The translations under genes were made by a program, and so were the position numbers. A stretch of 64,000 bases of DNA from Trichomonas vaginalis G3 (lineage: Eukaryota; Parabasalia; Trichomonadida; Trichomonadidae), in NCBI RefSeq assembly GCF_026262505.1, contig NC_067203.1, positions 9,920,001 through 9,984,000 of the forward strand. The letters run 5' to 3'. Positions 1-8,184 of this stretch are shown here, piece by piece. The stretch's first letter is position 1. The number at the start of each line of letters is the position of its first letter. The notes beneath the pieces were generated by a model that worked only from the letters and a program-made list of their open reading frames with translations, was not told the DNA's origin and made no database searches.

Positions 1-527
1 CAACTAGAGCAGGTTTCATTATGTTTGGATGTCCGACTGAGTTTAGTATAAACGATATGAGCTATATACCAAACTTATATCTGGTTTTTACTACCAACAG
101 TTTCCTTATAACAGGAAAAGGTGTCATACAAGGAATGTCTGTTCCATTGACTTTAAGTACACCTATTTTATATATTGTTTCAAACTTAGGTTCAAAGTGT
201 TATTCGAATGTCGACAGAAACTACTATGACCAAAAGATACTTATGCGTATAAACAATACTTTCTCTGCTGGTTTGCCTATTGTTCATTCGAATGCAGAAT
301 TTTCAACCTTAGTGAACTCAAACACTTTGGCAAGTATAACGTTGACATTAGTTGACGCAAACTTTGTTCCTGTAAAACTTTTATGTCCTATGTATTTGTC
401 AATGACGGCAGAAAGTTTCGAATTGGAAGATGCAACTGGTGAAAGTATTGTATTACAAGAACAACTTCAACAACAAATAGCTCAAGAACAACAAATGCAA
501 CAAATGGAACAACAAAGTCAAGAATAA
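1..527 (+). CDS. Candidate minor capsid (penton-like) protein, C-terminal part
   Basis: The frame is open to the window edge, so the methionine at 21 may be internal and the N-terminus lies outside. About 150 residues are rich in short hydrophobic beta-like strands, and the stretch near residues 108-130 (ITLTLVDANFVPVKLL) has the strand pattern seen in single-jelly-roll minor capsid proteins of Polintons. The last 25 residues are almost only Gln, Met and Glu. It lies 30 bases before the SF3 helicase, on the same strand. The fold assignment is inference from pattern and neighbourhood; it could be another virion protein. Confidence 0.4.
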   Translation, partial: TRAGFIMFGCPTEFSINDMSYIPNLYLVFTTNSFLITGKGVIQGMSVPLTLSTPILYIVSNLGSKCYSNVDRNYYDQKILMRINNTFSAGLPIVHSNAEFSTLVNSNTLASITLTLVDANFVPVKLLCPMYLSMTAESFELEDATGESIVLQEQLQQQIAQEQQMQQMEQQSQE

Positions 528-557
528 AAAAATAATATTTTTTTTATTTTTATAAAA

Positions 558-1793
558 ATGTACAGAATAGATGTTTCAGATTTTTATGACTTCCAAGCAT
601 TCAGAAATATGTGTCCATTTAGAGACTATAACAAAGCAGTCGAGAATTTGAAACGTTTAGTCATTTATGTTGACTCTGCCCCAGAATGTTATGTCATGAA
701 AGAATGGGATGTTGTCTTTAACAAACCAAGAGCGACAATAGTTTCAGAACAAGAATGTAAACAGAAACTTAAGAAAATAAAAGTCGTACAAGTTGGCATG
801 AAGATGTTAGATGCTTGGGATATCTTATTGTCAAAGTTAGAAGATTTTTCAGTTCGTGGTATAAAGTTCTATACACCTTCTCCAAACTTCTATTCTATCT
901 TCACTGGATATAAATATGAACAAGTAGAATGGAAAGAAAATATTATAGAAGCTTGGTTAGACCATGTCAAAGAAATTATATGCAATGGAAACGAAAAGGT
1001 TTATGAGTATATCTTATGTTGGTTTGCAAACATCTTACAACATCCAAGTGCTAAAAATGAAACTGCTCTCATTATAATTGGAAAACAAGGAACTGGTAAG
1101 AACACATTCTTTACAGATATCTTATGCAAACTGTTAGAAGGTTATTCGAACCCTAATATGACAAACATAGAAAACATCTGCGGTAAATTTAACTCCTCAA
1201 TAGAGAATATGAAACTTATAGTTTGCAATGAACTTCAAAGTATAGATACAACAAAAGTTTTGAACTCAGATGCTTTGAAGAGTCTTATAACAGATAAAGT
1301 TGGAGTTGTTGAAAGAAAATATAAAGACCAAAGAGTTTGTGAAAATGTTGCAAACTTCATTATGGTTTCAAACAATGCTGTTCCGATGAAGTTAGAAAGT
1401 TCTGACAGAAGATATGTAGTTGTCAGAACGTCAGATTCTCATATGCAAGATACAGAATATTTTGACGACTTAGCAGAAACTTTGACATCTGACTTTTACA
1501 ACCACTTGTTCTCATATTTTATGACATTAGATATTTCAAAGTTCAATCCAAGACAAATTCCACATACCGAAGAGAGACAAACATTGTTAGAAGCAAACAA
1601 GAGTGTATATGAACTGTTCATAGATGAAACTGACTTTGTGTCATTAGATGAAAGGTCATTGTACGATTCGTATAAACAATATTGTCAAGAATATGGTTAT
1701 ATGACAGCTTCTAAACGAACATTCTTGGCAAATGTCAAAAGTCTTTTAGACGTACAGAATGGTGTATATACAAAGAAAAATTTTTATGAGTAA
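558..1793 (+). CDS. Superfamily 3 helicase (Maverick replication protein)
   Basis: A 411-residue protein. Walker A GKQGTGKN lies at about residues 175-182, a Walker B-like LIVCNE at about 220, and an SF3 motif C ending in Asn (FIMVSNN) at about 267. This order and spacing are typical of SF3 helicases of the D5/virophage type, which unwind DNA as hexamers during replication of small viral genomes. The N-terminal 150 residues show no primase motif I can recognise. The gene starts 30 bases after the upstream structural gene and ends about 35 bases before the next gene on the same strand, with A/T-rich spacers. Classic animal Polintons are described mainly by protein-primed PolB, so an SF3 helicase points to the virophage-like side of the family. 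Confidence 0.8.
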   Translation: MYRIDVSDFYDFQAFRNMCPFRDYNKAVENLKRLVIYVDSAPECYVMKEWDVVFNKPRATIVSEQECKQKLKKIKVVQVGMKMLDAWDILLSKLEDFSVRGIKFYTPSPNFYSIFTGYKYEQVEWKENIIEAWLDHVKEIICNGNEKVYEYILCWFANILQHPSAKNETALIIIGKQGTGKNTFFTDILCKLLEGYSNPNMTNIENICGKFNSSIENMKLIVCNELQSIDTTKVLNSDALKSLITDKVGVVERKYKDQRVCENVANFIMVSNNAVPMKLESSDRRYVVVRTSDSHMQDTEYFDDLAETLTSDFYNHLFSYFMTLDISKFNPRQIPHTEERQTLLEANKSVYELFIDETDFVSLDERSLYDSYKQYCQEYGYMTASKRTFLANVKSLLDVQNGVYTKKNFYE

Positions 1794-1828
1794 ATTTAAA
1801 AAAAATATTTTTTTATCCGATAGAAAAG

Positions 1829-2248
1829 ATGACGAAATTCATCTCAGTAAATAAGTACATGACAGAAGTCAAAGATAAGTTAGCTCCATTCGCATATTTG
1901 AATGTTTACTTCTACAATTTTGAAAAGTCTACATTTGACAAAATTTGGAACATTGCACCAGTTAAGTTTGCTGTTGTTAGAAAAAGTGGTGCAACTTTTG
2001 AAGACTTAGACATAGAAGGTTTGTTAGCAGTCAAAGAAAATTTTGACAGAAAGTTCTCAAAACTCGAAGAAGGTAAAGCATACAAACTTGTTATACCTTA
2101 TGAACCAAAGAAAGCAGACGACTATGAATATTATGAGTCTAAGATAGTTGAAGTTCAAGGTAAATTGGGTAAAAAGATTTTAGAGTCTAAGCCAGTGTTT
2201 GCTCCTAAAGAGGAAGAGAACATTGACATTGACCCAGAAATGTTCTAA
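1829..2248 (+). CDS. Small unknown Maverick protein with acidic tail
   Basis: A 139-residue protein. It begins with aromatic-rich strands (FAYLNVYFYNFEKSTFDKIW), continues with a mixed charged segment, and ends in an acidic tail (EEENIDIDPEMF). It is the third gene in a same-strand series with the candidate capsid protein and the SF3 helicase. An acidic C-terminus and beta-rich body would fit a single-stranded DNA-binding accessory protein, but I see no diagnostic motif, so that role is a guess. I do not recognise a family. Confidence 0.55.
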   Translation: MTKFISVNKYMTEVKDKLAPFAYLNVYFYNFEKSTFDKIWNIAPVKFAVVRKSGATFEDLDIEGLLAVKENFDRKFSKLEEGKAYKLVIPYEPKKADDYEYYESKIVEVQGKLGKKILESKPVFAPKEEENIDIDPEMF

Positions 2249-2263
2249 AATAAAATTTTATTT

Positions 2264-2733
2264 TTACATGTCAAATTTCTTTTTCTCTGGAATTGGTTCA
2301 GGTTCTTTCTTCTCTTCTTCTACTTTCTTTTCTTTCTTTTCTTTCTTTTCTTTCTTTTCTCTCTTCTTCTTCTCTGGTGGAGTTATGTCAAATTTCTCCG
2401 AACCATATTTCTGTAAAAGTTCTTTGTCCTTTAATAGCTCATCTATTCTGTTTTCTATTTCATCTTCAAGAACAGCGCATGTGTCTTCTTTGCATTCTAA
2501 GAAGTTTTGTTGGACTTCATCTCTCCAAGAGGCGTCATCTCTGTCAACAAGTCTGTCATTGACAAATTTTAAGACTGCTCTTTGTAATGTTTTATGGTTC
2601 TTGTCATATTCCAGAAACAGAACTTTAGAACAAATTCCCCTTTCTTGTTTACACTATGTAAGATTTTATGGTCGACAGATGTTTTGCTGTCAAAAAGTTT
2701 GTCTCGAATATAGATAGCGAAATCGCTAGACAT
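2264..2733 (-). pseudogene. Lys/Glu-rich Maverick protein gene, broken
   Basis: On the minus strand a start (MSSDFAIYIRDKLFD) opens at 2733. Toward the 3' end there is a charged segment and a striking run of KEK/KKE repeats encoded by a pyrimidine-rich TTTCTTTTC microsatellite at about 2320-2360. The reading frame is not continuous across the region, so I class it as a broken gene of the element. It converges with the 1829-2248 gene and diverges from the packaging ATPase. Function unknown. Confidence 0.45.
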
Positions 2734-2815
2734 TTTCTAAAAGATAAAAATTTTAATTTTTCTAAAATATGTTAGAAAAAAAGTTTGCTGACATTGACAA
2801 GAAATTGAGAATGTT

Positions 2816-3658
2816 TTGAAGAAGAACAAGAGGAAGTTAGAAAATGCTCAGATAAAACCTATACATGACAAGTTCTTATTTGCTCAGAATGGTATAACAG
2901 GTCTAATTGCACCACCTGGGTCGGGTAAGACTTTCACTTATCTTAAAATGGCTGCACAACAACAAGAACTAGATGAGAAGAACCCATTCTATGAGTTAGT
3001 TGTTATTTGTAGTACTTCTGGTCAATTTGACCAAACCGTCAATTCGTTCAAAGATATTATAAAGAAGTCTAAGTTAGTATGTATAAAAGACTCTGAGTTG
3101 TTAGATTGGATAAAGAAGTACCAAAGAAGGGTTTTGAAGTATAATGCTATAAATGAGTATATAAATTCTAAGTTTAAAGACCCAAATGAGGAAATGCAGA
3201 GAATATTAGAGAAGAAACACTTCAGAAACAAACAGAAAGAGATAGAATACATTTCGAAGAAATTGCAATCGTACGATTGGAAAACGTACCCTCATAGGTG
3301 TCTTCTTATCTTAGATGACTTTGCTTCTCATCCTTTGTTAAAGAATAGAGAACAAGACATGTGTCGAATTCTTAAGAAGCTCAGACACTTTAACATCTCA
3401 GTTGTCATTTGTGTACAGACAGCCAAGAGTTTAAGTAAGGATGTAAAGAGAATACTTACTGATATCATACTTTTCCCCGGATTGTCCGAAGACGATTTCA
3501 TGGAACTTATGAAAGAGTCCATGGCAGGTAAGTTTGACAGACATGAACTATGGGGAGTACAAAGTCATACAAGACCCTCATACTTCTTTCAGAATTCACA
3601 TCTACGCAAACAAAGTTCAAATTGTAAAAAGTCAAGCTTGAAAAATCTAAGTGTTTAG
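2816..3658 (+). CDS. A32-like (FtsK/HerA) genome-packaging ATPase
   Basis: About 280 residues. Walker A (GLIAPPGSGKT) is at about residues 30-40 and Walker B (LLILDDF) at about 163-169, followed by a conserved polar region with VVICVQTAKSLS. This is the layout of poxvirus A32-like packaging ATPases of the FtsK/HerA group, which pump DNA into a preformed capsid and are a hallmark gene of Polintons. The start is uncertain: the open frame has no ATG at its beginning. The C-terminal 40 residues are serine/lysine-rich and look less conserved. Confidence 0.8.
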   Translation: MKKNKRKLENAQIKPIHDKFLFAQNGITGLIAPPGSGKTFTYLKMAAQQQELDEKNPFYELVVICSTSGQFDQTVNSFKDIIKKSKLVCIKDSELLDWIKKYQRRVLKYNAINEYINSKFKDPNEEMQRILEKKHFRNKQKEIEYISKKLQSYDWKTYPHRCLLILDDFASHPLLKNREQDMCRILKKLRHFNISVVICVQTAKSLSKDVKRILTDIILFPGLSEDDFMELMKESMAGKFDRHELWGVQSHTRPSYFFQNSHLRKQSSNCKKSSLKNLSV

Positions 3659-3659
3659 T

Positions 3660-3742
3660 CTTAGTAAGTCTGTTGTGGTGCTGGGGCTGTCGGTTCTTCT
3701 GGCTTTGGAAGGCATTCAGGAAGAGGAACGTCAGTCATCCGT
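3660..3742 (-). pseudogene. Start of a Pro-rich Maverick gene beside the 22-bp array
   Basis: The minus strand from 3742 reads an N-terminus with the pattern M(T)DVPLPE...PEEPTAPAPQQ. The same pattern (M(S)HVPPTE...PEEPKAPTPAPQ) starts at about 7932 on the minus strand beside the 21-bp array, so the two are related gene starts. Only a short piece can be followed here. Function unknown. Confidence 0.4.
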
Positions 3743-3751
3743 TTGTGTCCT

Positions 3752-4076
3752 GTTGGAAGGAAAAACTTTTCCTGTTGGAAGGAAGAGTTCTTCCTGTCGG
3801 AAGGAAAATTTTTTCCTGTCGGATGGAAAAATTTTTCCTGTCGGATGGAAAATTTTTTTCTGTCGGATGGAAAATTTTTTCCTGAAGTTCGACCAAAAAG
3901 TTCTCAATTTTCGAAAATTTGAATGGTTTACGGACGGACAACTGGAAAATTTTTTCCTGTCTGATGGAAAATTTTTTTCTGTCGGAAGGAAAATTTTTTC
4001 CTGTCGGATGGAAGAGTTCTTCCTGTCGGAAGGAAAATTTTTTCCTGTTGGAAGGAAGGACTCGGAATGCCAGAAG
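3752..4076. repeat. 22-bp tandem array, palindromic unit
   Basis: About 13 units of 22 bp, consensus near TTCCTGTCGGAAGGAAAATT, with a non-repeat interruption at about 3880-3950. Each unit contains two small palindromes: TTCC-TGTC-GGAA and GGAAAAttTTTCC. Because 22 is not a multiple of three, the array stays open in several frames without that meaning it is coding. It lies between a minus-strand Pro-rich gene start and a plus-strand segment reading DEAIYLIE. Confidence 0.85.
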
Positions 4077-4078
4077 GA

Positions 4079-4218
4079 TTGACGAGGCAATTTACCTAAT
4101 TGAGCTACTTGAGCCATCTGAAGTCAAGCGTAAAAATAAAGAGTTCATCTACCCTACTTGTTTGAAGTTGTCAAAATACTCTGTTATTTTTTCCTTCAGT
4201 AGCGGTAAGTCTTCTTAA
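4079..4218 (+). pseudogene. DEAIYLIE-type gene start after the 22-bp array
   Basis: Directly after the array the plus strand encodes IDEAIYLIELLEPSEV, closely matching the start of the gene at 8185 (LDEAIYLIEINELV). After about 15 residues the similarity is lost. It is a second, divergent or fragmentary copy of that gene family. Function unknown. Confidence 0.4.
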
Positions 4219-4219
4219 G

Positions 4220-5022
4220 GTAAGAATTGTACAACCTTTCATATCATAGTGTGTTTGAGGTAACGTATCTTGAACTATTTTTTCACATCTTCATTCGGTG
4301 TCATTGAAATCGGTAAGTTTTCGCGATAGAACCAATTTCTGTCAGATTTGTAAATCTTAGCAAGGTCGTAAAAGCTTTTGTTGTTTCTTCTGACTAAATG
4401 CAACATAACCATATCTTTATCTTCTTCATTTTCCATCTCTTCAGTATAAATCATATACTTATAGTCTTTTCCTTTCCTTTTGGTACCGAACGTGGTATTC
4501 TTTTCTGAATGCTTTTGTCTTTTGCTTCAAGCTTGTTCTCTAGCTCTTCACGTTCTTGTCTATGAATTTCGTCAAGAAGTCTGTAAATATTCCAAGCATA
4601 ACGAGGCGAAGCCCACATTGCAACAGCATTTACAAGAAGTCTATGTACATAATATCCTCTCAAACCGTTTGGCAATTTTCACGATTTTCATAGAGTTTTG
4701 GCGACTGGGTTTTTTTACCTACTCGCTGTTCTTCACTGTTTTCATGAGTTTTAGGCGACCCAGAAAAAAGTATGTCTCGCTGTGCTTCATTTAATAGTTC
4801 TTGTGTGCTTTGGTTCCTAAACCAGTCTTTAGGAAGCTTAGTATCTGGAGCAAAACATGCTGTCAAAATACTTTGCATTTGGTACATATCGTCTTTGACC
4901 GAACGAATGAGACGGAGTTGTTTGTTAAACTGAACCCACTCATATTCTTCATTTATAGCTTCATGGACTATAACTGTTGTTGTGTTCTCTGTGTTGACAT
5001 ATCTGTCTTTACATACAAATAA
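4220..5022 (-). pseudogene. KilA-N/BRO-like DNA-binding protein gene, broken
   Basis: The minus strand holds two stretches of good coding texture. The upstream one (to about 4660) contains a KilA-N-like pattern including LPKDWFRNQSTQELLNEAQ; KilA-N domains end in a similar [K/R]xWxxNxxTxELI motif. The downstream one contains WASPRYAWNIYRLLDEIHRQE, a helical/coiled segment, and then a beta-rich tail recalling the DUF3627-type tail often paired with KilA-N in large DNA viruses. KilA-N proteins bind DNA and are regulators in phages and nucleocytoplasmic viruses. The gene looks broken. The tail-domain assignment is tentative. Confidence 0.45.
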
Positions 5023-5082
5023 AAATAAAAAAATAAATAAATTAACTTTATTTTTTCTATCTTAAGGAAATTCATGAATTTT

Positions 5083-5160
5083 GTTGCTGAATTCAGCAAA
5101 AATAATGTTTAGGGTAGAAGGTTAGATCTACCCTCTTTTCTACCCTCTTGAATTTTCATG
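5083..5160. repeat. Palindromic spacer module, copy a
   Basis: First of seven related modules. It contains TTGCTGAATTCAGCAA (palindrome at about 5084-5099), then AATAATGTTTAGGGTAG, a near-palindrome around GGTTAGATCTACCC and further TCTACCC heptamers. Copies a and b run in one orientation, copies c-g in the other. Confidence 0.85.
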
Positions 5161-5171
5161 AATTTTATATA

Positions 5172-5326
5172 TTAATGTTTTGTCAAGACTTCTTCGTAAA
5201 TGTTTTGTCAAGACTTCTTCGTAAATGTTTTGTCAAGACTTCTTCGTAAATGTTTTGTCAAGACTTCTTCGTACATGTTTTGTCAAGACTTCTTCGTATA
5301 TGTTTTGTCAAAACTTCTTCTTCGTA
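5172..5326. repeat. 25-bp tandem array (six copies)
   Basis: Six head-to-tail copies of TGTTTTGTCAAGACTTCTTC plus GTAAA (25 bp), with small variants at the last copies. An inverted version of the same unit forms the array at 6598-6745, so the two arrays face each other across the gene at 5411-6352. Confidence 0.9.
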
Positions 5327-5342
5327 ATGAGCGTAAATGACC

Positions 5343-5407
5343 AAAAAATAATGTTTAGGGTAGATGGGTAGATCTACCCTCTTTTCTAACCTGTTTTCTA
5401 CCCTCAT
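5343..5407. repeat. Palindromic spacer module, copy b
   Basis: Contains AATAATGTTTAGGGTAGATG followed by GGGTAGATCTACCC and TCTACCC-like heptamers. It ends immediately beside the stop codon of the minus-strand gene at 5411-6352, a position that would suit a 3'-end signal for that gene. Confidence 0.85.
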
Positions 5408-5410
5408 TAT

Positions 5411-6352
5411 TTATAAGCGTTTTACATGGTAAACGTTATGAATTCGTGAGACTATAAACAATTTCGTAGCTTCTATTTCTTCTGTCAGTACATCGAATGT
5501 TTTAACGATACCGAAAGTTTCTTTATACTTCTTCTTGACGTCAGATAGAAGGAAATCTTCTGCTGTTGGATAGTTTTTGTTCAGAAATTCTAACATGTCC
5601 ATTTTATCTTCTGCTGGCTTTTCTGCTTCTTTCTTTAAGTCTGCATAGTCGTTTCTCATACGTTCTATCTCTTTGACGGAGTAGTTATATTTCCTCATTG
5701 CTGCTTTACATTTAGAACATTGCGGGTTCATTTTTGCGTTATATTCTGAAACCTTGCCTGCTAAAACAACTAAGGCGTCAATGGTTTTCTTTAACTCAAA
5801 AGTTGTTGGTTTTATTTGTTCGTTCCATATTTTACATCTTTTATCTTTATCTCTTATCTGCCATACACATTTTGCAACTAATGAAACAAAGTTGTCGTAG
5901 GTCTTAAACTCCCCGGATTTATATATGTCAGAAACATTCTTATATAACATGTCGCAATCTTTGTCCATAACCTTATGGTTGCAATGAAAACCAAGGAATT
6001 CATAGTTTACCTTTCGTATGAACTTCTTTATTTCTACTGAGTCAGTTGCTTTGACTTCTATTTCGTCAAATTCAGGAATAGTTAGTTTTTGTTGTTGGAT
6101 TTCAGGCAATTTGGGTAAATGGTCAATAATGTCCTGCATTTCATAAAGATACTGTTCATTTGTTTCATCTTTCACACTACAGTCTAAATTACTTGTTAAA
6201 AGTTCTTGCTTTATCTTCTGGATTGTTGTTTCGAAAGTAAACGAATCTGGAATGAAGCTTTTCATTTCTACTAACATTGAAGTTGGGTTCATGACTAACG
6301 AGTTTGGTGCTGTAGTTGTTTGTATTGTTGTTGTGCCGATTGTTGAAATCAT
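5411..6352 (-). CDS. Unknown Maverick cassette protein, 313 aa
   Basis: A complete minus-strand frame. The N-terminus is Thr-rich (STIGTTTIQTTTAP); the body is mainly charged alpha-helical, with one CSKC pair at about residue 213-216 and a helical stretch around 225-255 rich in Glu and Lys. I do not recognise a domain. It is flanked on both sides by spacer modules (b at its 3' end, c and d upstream) and by inverted 25-bp arrays, so it looks like a discrete cassette within the element. Function unknown. Confidence 0.65.
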   Translation of the reverse strand: MISTIGTTTIQTTTAPNSLVMNPTSMLVEMKSFIPDSFTFETTIQKIKQELLTSNLDCSVKDETNEQYLYEMQDIIDHLPKLPEIQQQKLTIPEFDEIEVKATDSVEIKKFIRKVNYEFLGFHCNHKVMDKDCDMLYKNVSDIYKSGEFKTYDNFVSLVAKCVWQIRDKDKRCKIWNEQIKPTTFELKKTIDALVVLAGKVSEYNAKMNPQCSKCKAAMRKYNYSVKEIERMRNDYADLKKEAEKPAEDKMDMLEFLNKNYPTAEDFLLSDVKKKYKETFGIVKTFDVLTEEIEATKLFIVSRIHNVYHVKRL

Positions 6353-6419
6353 ATTTTTTATACAAAATAAAAAAAATAAATAAAATAAAACTAATTTTAT
6401 TTTTTATTTCGGGAAAATT

Positions 6420-6485
6420 CATGAGGTTAGAAAAGAGGTTAGAAAACAGGGTAGATCTACCCTTCTACCCTAAACATTATTTTTG
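6420..6485. repeat. Palindromic spacer module, copy c
   Basis: Opposite orientation to copies a and b: GGTTAGAAAAGAGGTTAGAA, then CAGGGTAGATCTACCC and TTCTACCCTAAACATTATTT. It lies upstream of the start of the 5411-6352 gene. Confidence 0.85.
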
Positions 6486-6515
6486 GTGTAAATTTCATGA
6501 TTTTCGAGAGTTTTA

Positions 6516-6586
6516 GACCATGTTAGAAAACGTGTTAGAAAACGTGTTAGATCTAACATTCTAACATAAACTTTATTTTTGGGTCC
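6516..6586. repeat. Palindromic spacer module, copy d (T-variant)
   Basis: Same layout as the other copies, but every GGGTAGA heptamer reads TGTTAGA and the opposing ACCC reads AACA, giving TGTTAGATCTAACA. The central palindrome is therefore preserved although its sequence differs. Confidence 0.85.
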
Positions 6587-6597
6587 TTTACACTCAT

Positions 6598-6745
6598 TAC
6601 GATGACATCATGACAAAACATTTACGCTCATTACGAAGAAGTTTCGACAAAACATAAACGATGAAATCATGACAAAACATTTACGATGAAATCATGACAA
6701 AACATTTACGATGAAGAAGTTTCGACAAAACATTTACGAAGAAAT
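6598..6745. repeat. 25-bp array in inverted orientation
   Basis: Units of the form ACAAAACATTTACGATGAAA plus TCATG, or with GAAGAAGTTTCG, are the reverse complement of the 5172-5326 unit, with more variation. Five or so copies are recognisable. Confidence 0.85.
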
Positions 6746-6749
6746 TCAT

Positions 6750-6838
6750 GAAAATTCAAGAGGGTAGAAAAGAGGGTAGAAAACAGGGTAGATCTACCCT
6801 TCTACCCTAAACATTATTTTTGCTGAATTTAGCAACAA
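6750..6838. repeat. Palindromic spacer module, copy e
   Basis: GAGGGTAGAAAAGAGGGTAG, then ACAGGGTAGATCTACCC, TTCTACCCTAAACATTATTT and a GCTGAATTTAGC palindrome remnant. It lies downstream of the HNH gene. Confidence 0.85.
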
Positions 6839-6985
6839 AATGAACGAGGTCAGGATGTATGTTGCTGAATTCATTCATAACACCCTTTGGAAGCTCATAA
6901 AATGCTTGTTTTGAGGTCGAGCCACTTTTGGCTCCACCGTATTCTTTCAACCTGAAGCATTTAATATATGTAAAAATATATTGTT

Positions 6986-7621
6986 TTAAAATGGTATGCC
7001 ATATAGCTTCTTGAATTTGTTAAGAAGTATTCGAACGTATTTTCCATCTGTATCTCTAGTGTTTACATAAGCATAGCCCGCCTTAGTAAAATATACTTGT
7101 AATTTCCTATAGTTTACGCCGGTATAAAAGTAGAAAGAGTCTTGTTCTTCGCTATAGTAGTAAAACTCAAACGTATGCTTGCCATAGTCTGTAATTTCAA
7201 TTGTTTCATCTTCTAGTTCGTCGACAAATTCGAATACAATATCTCTAAAATTACCTTTGTTCTTATTGTTTTCAGAATAAGTGACCCAACGTAAGTTTTC
7301 AAGTCTATTGTCGTTTCTTATATGGTTTATATGGTCTACAAAAGGTAAATTGTTAGGATTCAGTATAAAATGAGTTGCAATGACAACATGTTTAAGATAG
7401 TGTTTTCCACCCATCTTCATATCAGCATATCCGTCATTTCGCTCCCATTCGCTTAAAACTCTTTTTGTCTTTTTGTTTCTGACTTCAAATGACTCACAAC
7501 AGTGAATTTCATATTTCTCATCTAACAAACAAGTTTCCCAACGGTCTTCTCCAACAAACTCAGCGTACATTTCAAATAAAATAAAAAAAATATATTGTTT
7601 TGAAAAATAAATTGTTTTCAT
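6986..7621 (-). CDS. HNH homing-type endonuclease
   Basis: About 200 residues; the open frame runs from 7621, but a start at MYAEFVGEDRWE (about 7570) is the more likely one. A NUMOD4-like N-terminal region is followed by a clear HNH core, with the conserved His in FVDHINHIRNDNRLENLRWV at about residues 97-116 and a SENNKNKG tail typical of HNH_3 enzymes from phages and large DNA viruses. Such enzymes cut double-stranded DNA at a homing site and copy themselves in by repair. Modules e and f flank it, so it may be a self-mobile cassette inside the Maverick. Parts of both its ends recur at 8695-8790. Confidence 0.8.
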   Translation of the reverse strand: MKTIYFSKQYIFFILFEMYAEFVGEDRWETCLLDEKYEIHCCESFEVRNKKTKRVLSEWERNDGYADMKMGGKHYLKHVVIATHFILNPNNLPFVDHINHIRNDNRLENLRWVTYSENNKNKGNFRDIVFEFVDELEDETIEITDYGKHTFEFYYYSEEQDSFYFYTGVNYRKLQVYFTKAGYAYVNTRDTDGKYVRILLNKFKKLYGIPF

Positions 7622-7649
7622 GAGTTTTCTACGATGAAATCATGACAAA

Positions 7650-7736
7650 TTCATGAGGGTAGAAAAGAGGGTAGAAAAGAGGGTAGATCTACCCATCTAC
7701 CCTAAACATTATTTTTACTGAATTTAGCAACAACTT
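7650..7736. repeat. Palindromic spacer module, copy f
   Basis: Three GAGGGTAGAAAA-type units, GGGTAGATCTACCC, ATCTACCCTAAACATTATTT and ACTGAATTTAGCAAC. It is nearly identical to copy g over about 60 bp. Confidence 0.9.
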
Positions 7737-7740
7737 TCTC

Positions 7741-7959
7741 TCAATTGGAGCTGTAGCATACTCTTTGCGTAAGCGGTTCAGACCTTCTTCGAACTCTTGG
7801 TCTCTCTTCGATTTGTATTGGAATTGGTAGTAATTTGGATTGAGATTGGAATTGCTGGAACTGAGGTGCAGGGGTTGGTGCTTTCGGTTCTTCTGGATTG
7901 AGATTGGACTCGGTTGGTGGGACGTGGGACATTCGTTGGTGGCTTAACCGTCGGACCAC
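7741..7959 (-). CDS. Pro/Gln-rich small protein beside the 21-bp array
   Basis: A 72-residue frame. The N-terminal part (from the methionine in RMSHVPPTESN) matches the gene start at 3742: PEEPKAPTPAPQ against PEEPTAPAPQQ. The rest is Gln- and Arg-rich. It is divergent to the DEAIYLIE gene, with the 21-bp array between them. It may be only the N-terminal part of an original gene. Function unknown. Confidence 0.4.
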   Translation of the reverse strand: MVRRLSHQRMSHVPPTESNLNPEEPKAPTPAPQFQQFQSQSKLLPIPIQIEERPRVRRRSEPLTQRVCYSSN

Positions 7960-7974
7960 AACGATAAAAATCTC

Positions 7975-8184
7975 TGCTACTAGCAGTACTGCTACTGACA
8001 GTAGCAGTACTTTTTCTGACAGTAGCAGTACTTTTACTGACAGTAGCAGTACTTTTTCTGACAGTAGCAGTACTTTTACTGACAGTAGCAGTACTTTATC
8101 GTCGAAAACCCTCTCAAATTTTCCTTTTTACTGCTCCTAGCAGTACTTTTTCTGACAGTAGCAGTACTTTTTCTGACAGTAGCA
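7975..8184. repeat. 21-bp tandem array, palindromic unit
   Basis: About eight units of GACAGTAGCAGTACTTTTACT or the ...TTTTTCT variant, interrupted at about 8099-8135. Internal palindromes are AGTACT and ACTG-A-CAGT, and the first units give AGCAGTACTGCT. The unit is a multiple of three and would read DSSSTFT/S on the plus strand, but no start of a convincing gene precedes it. Confidence 0.9.

Noticed and set aside
3651-4117. Open frames on both strands across the 22-bp array
   Set aside because: They are consequences of a 22-bp palindromic unit read in several frames; composition is purely repetitive.
5172-5326. CRISPR-like array
   Set aside because: The repeats are head-to-tail without unique spacers, and the setting is a eukaryotic mobile element.
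7898-8140. Ser/Thr-rich DSSSTFT repeat protein
   Set aside because: The start lies within the related minus-strand gene and the array is interrupted; no sign of selection on the protein.
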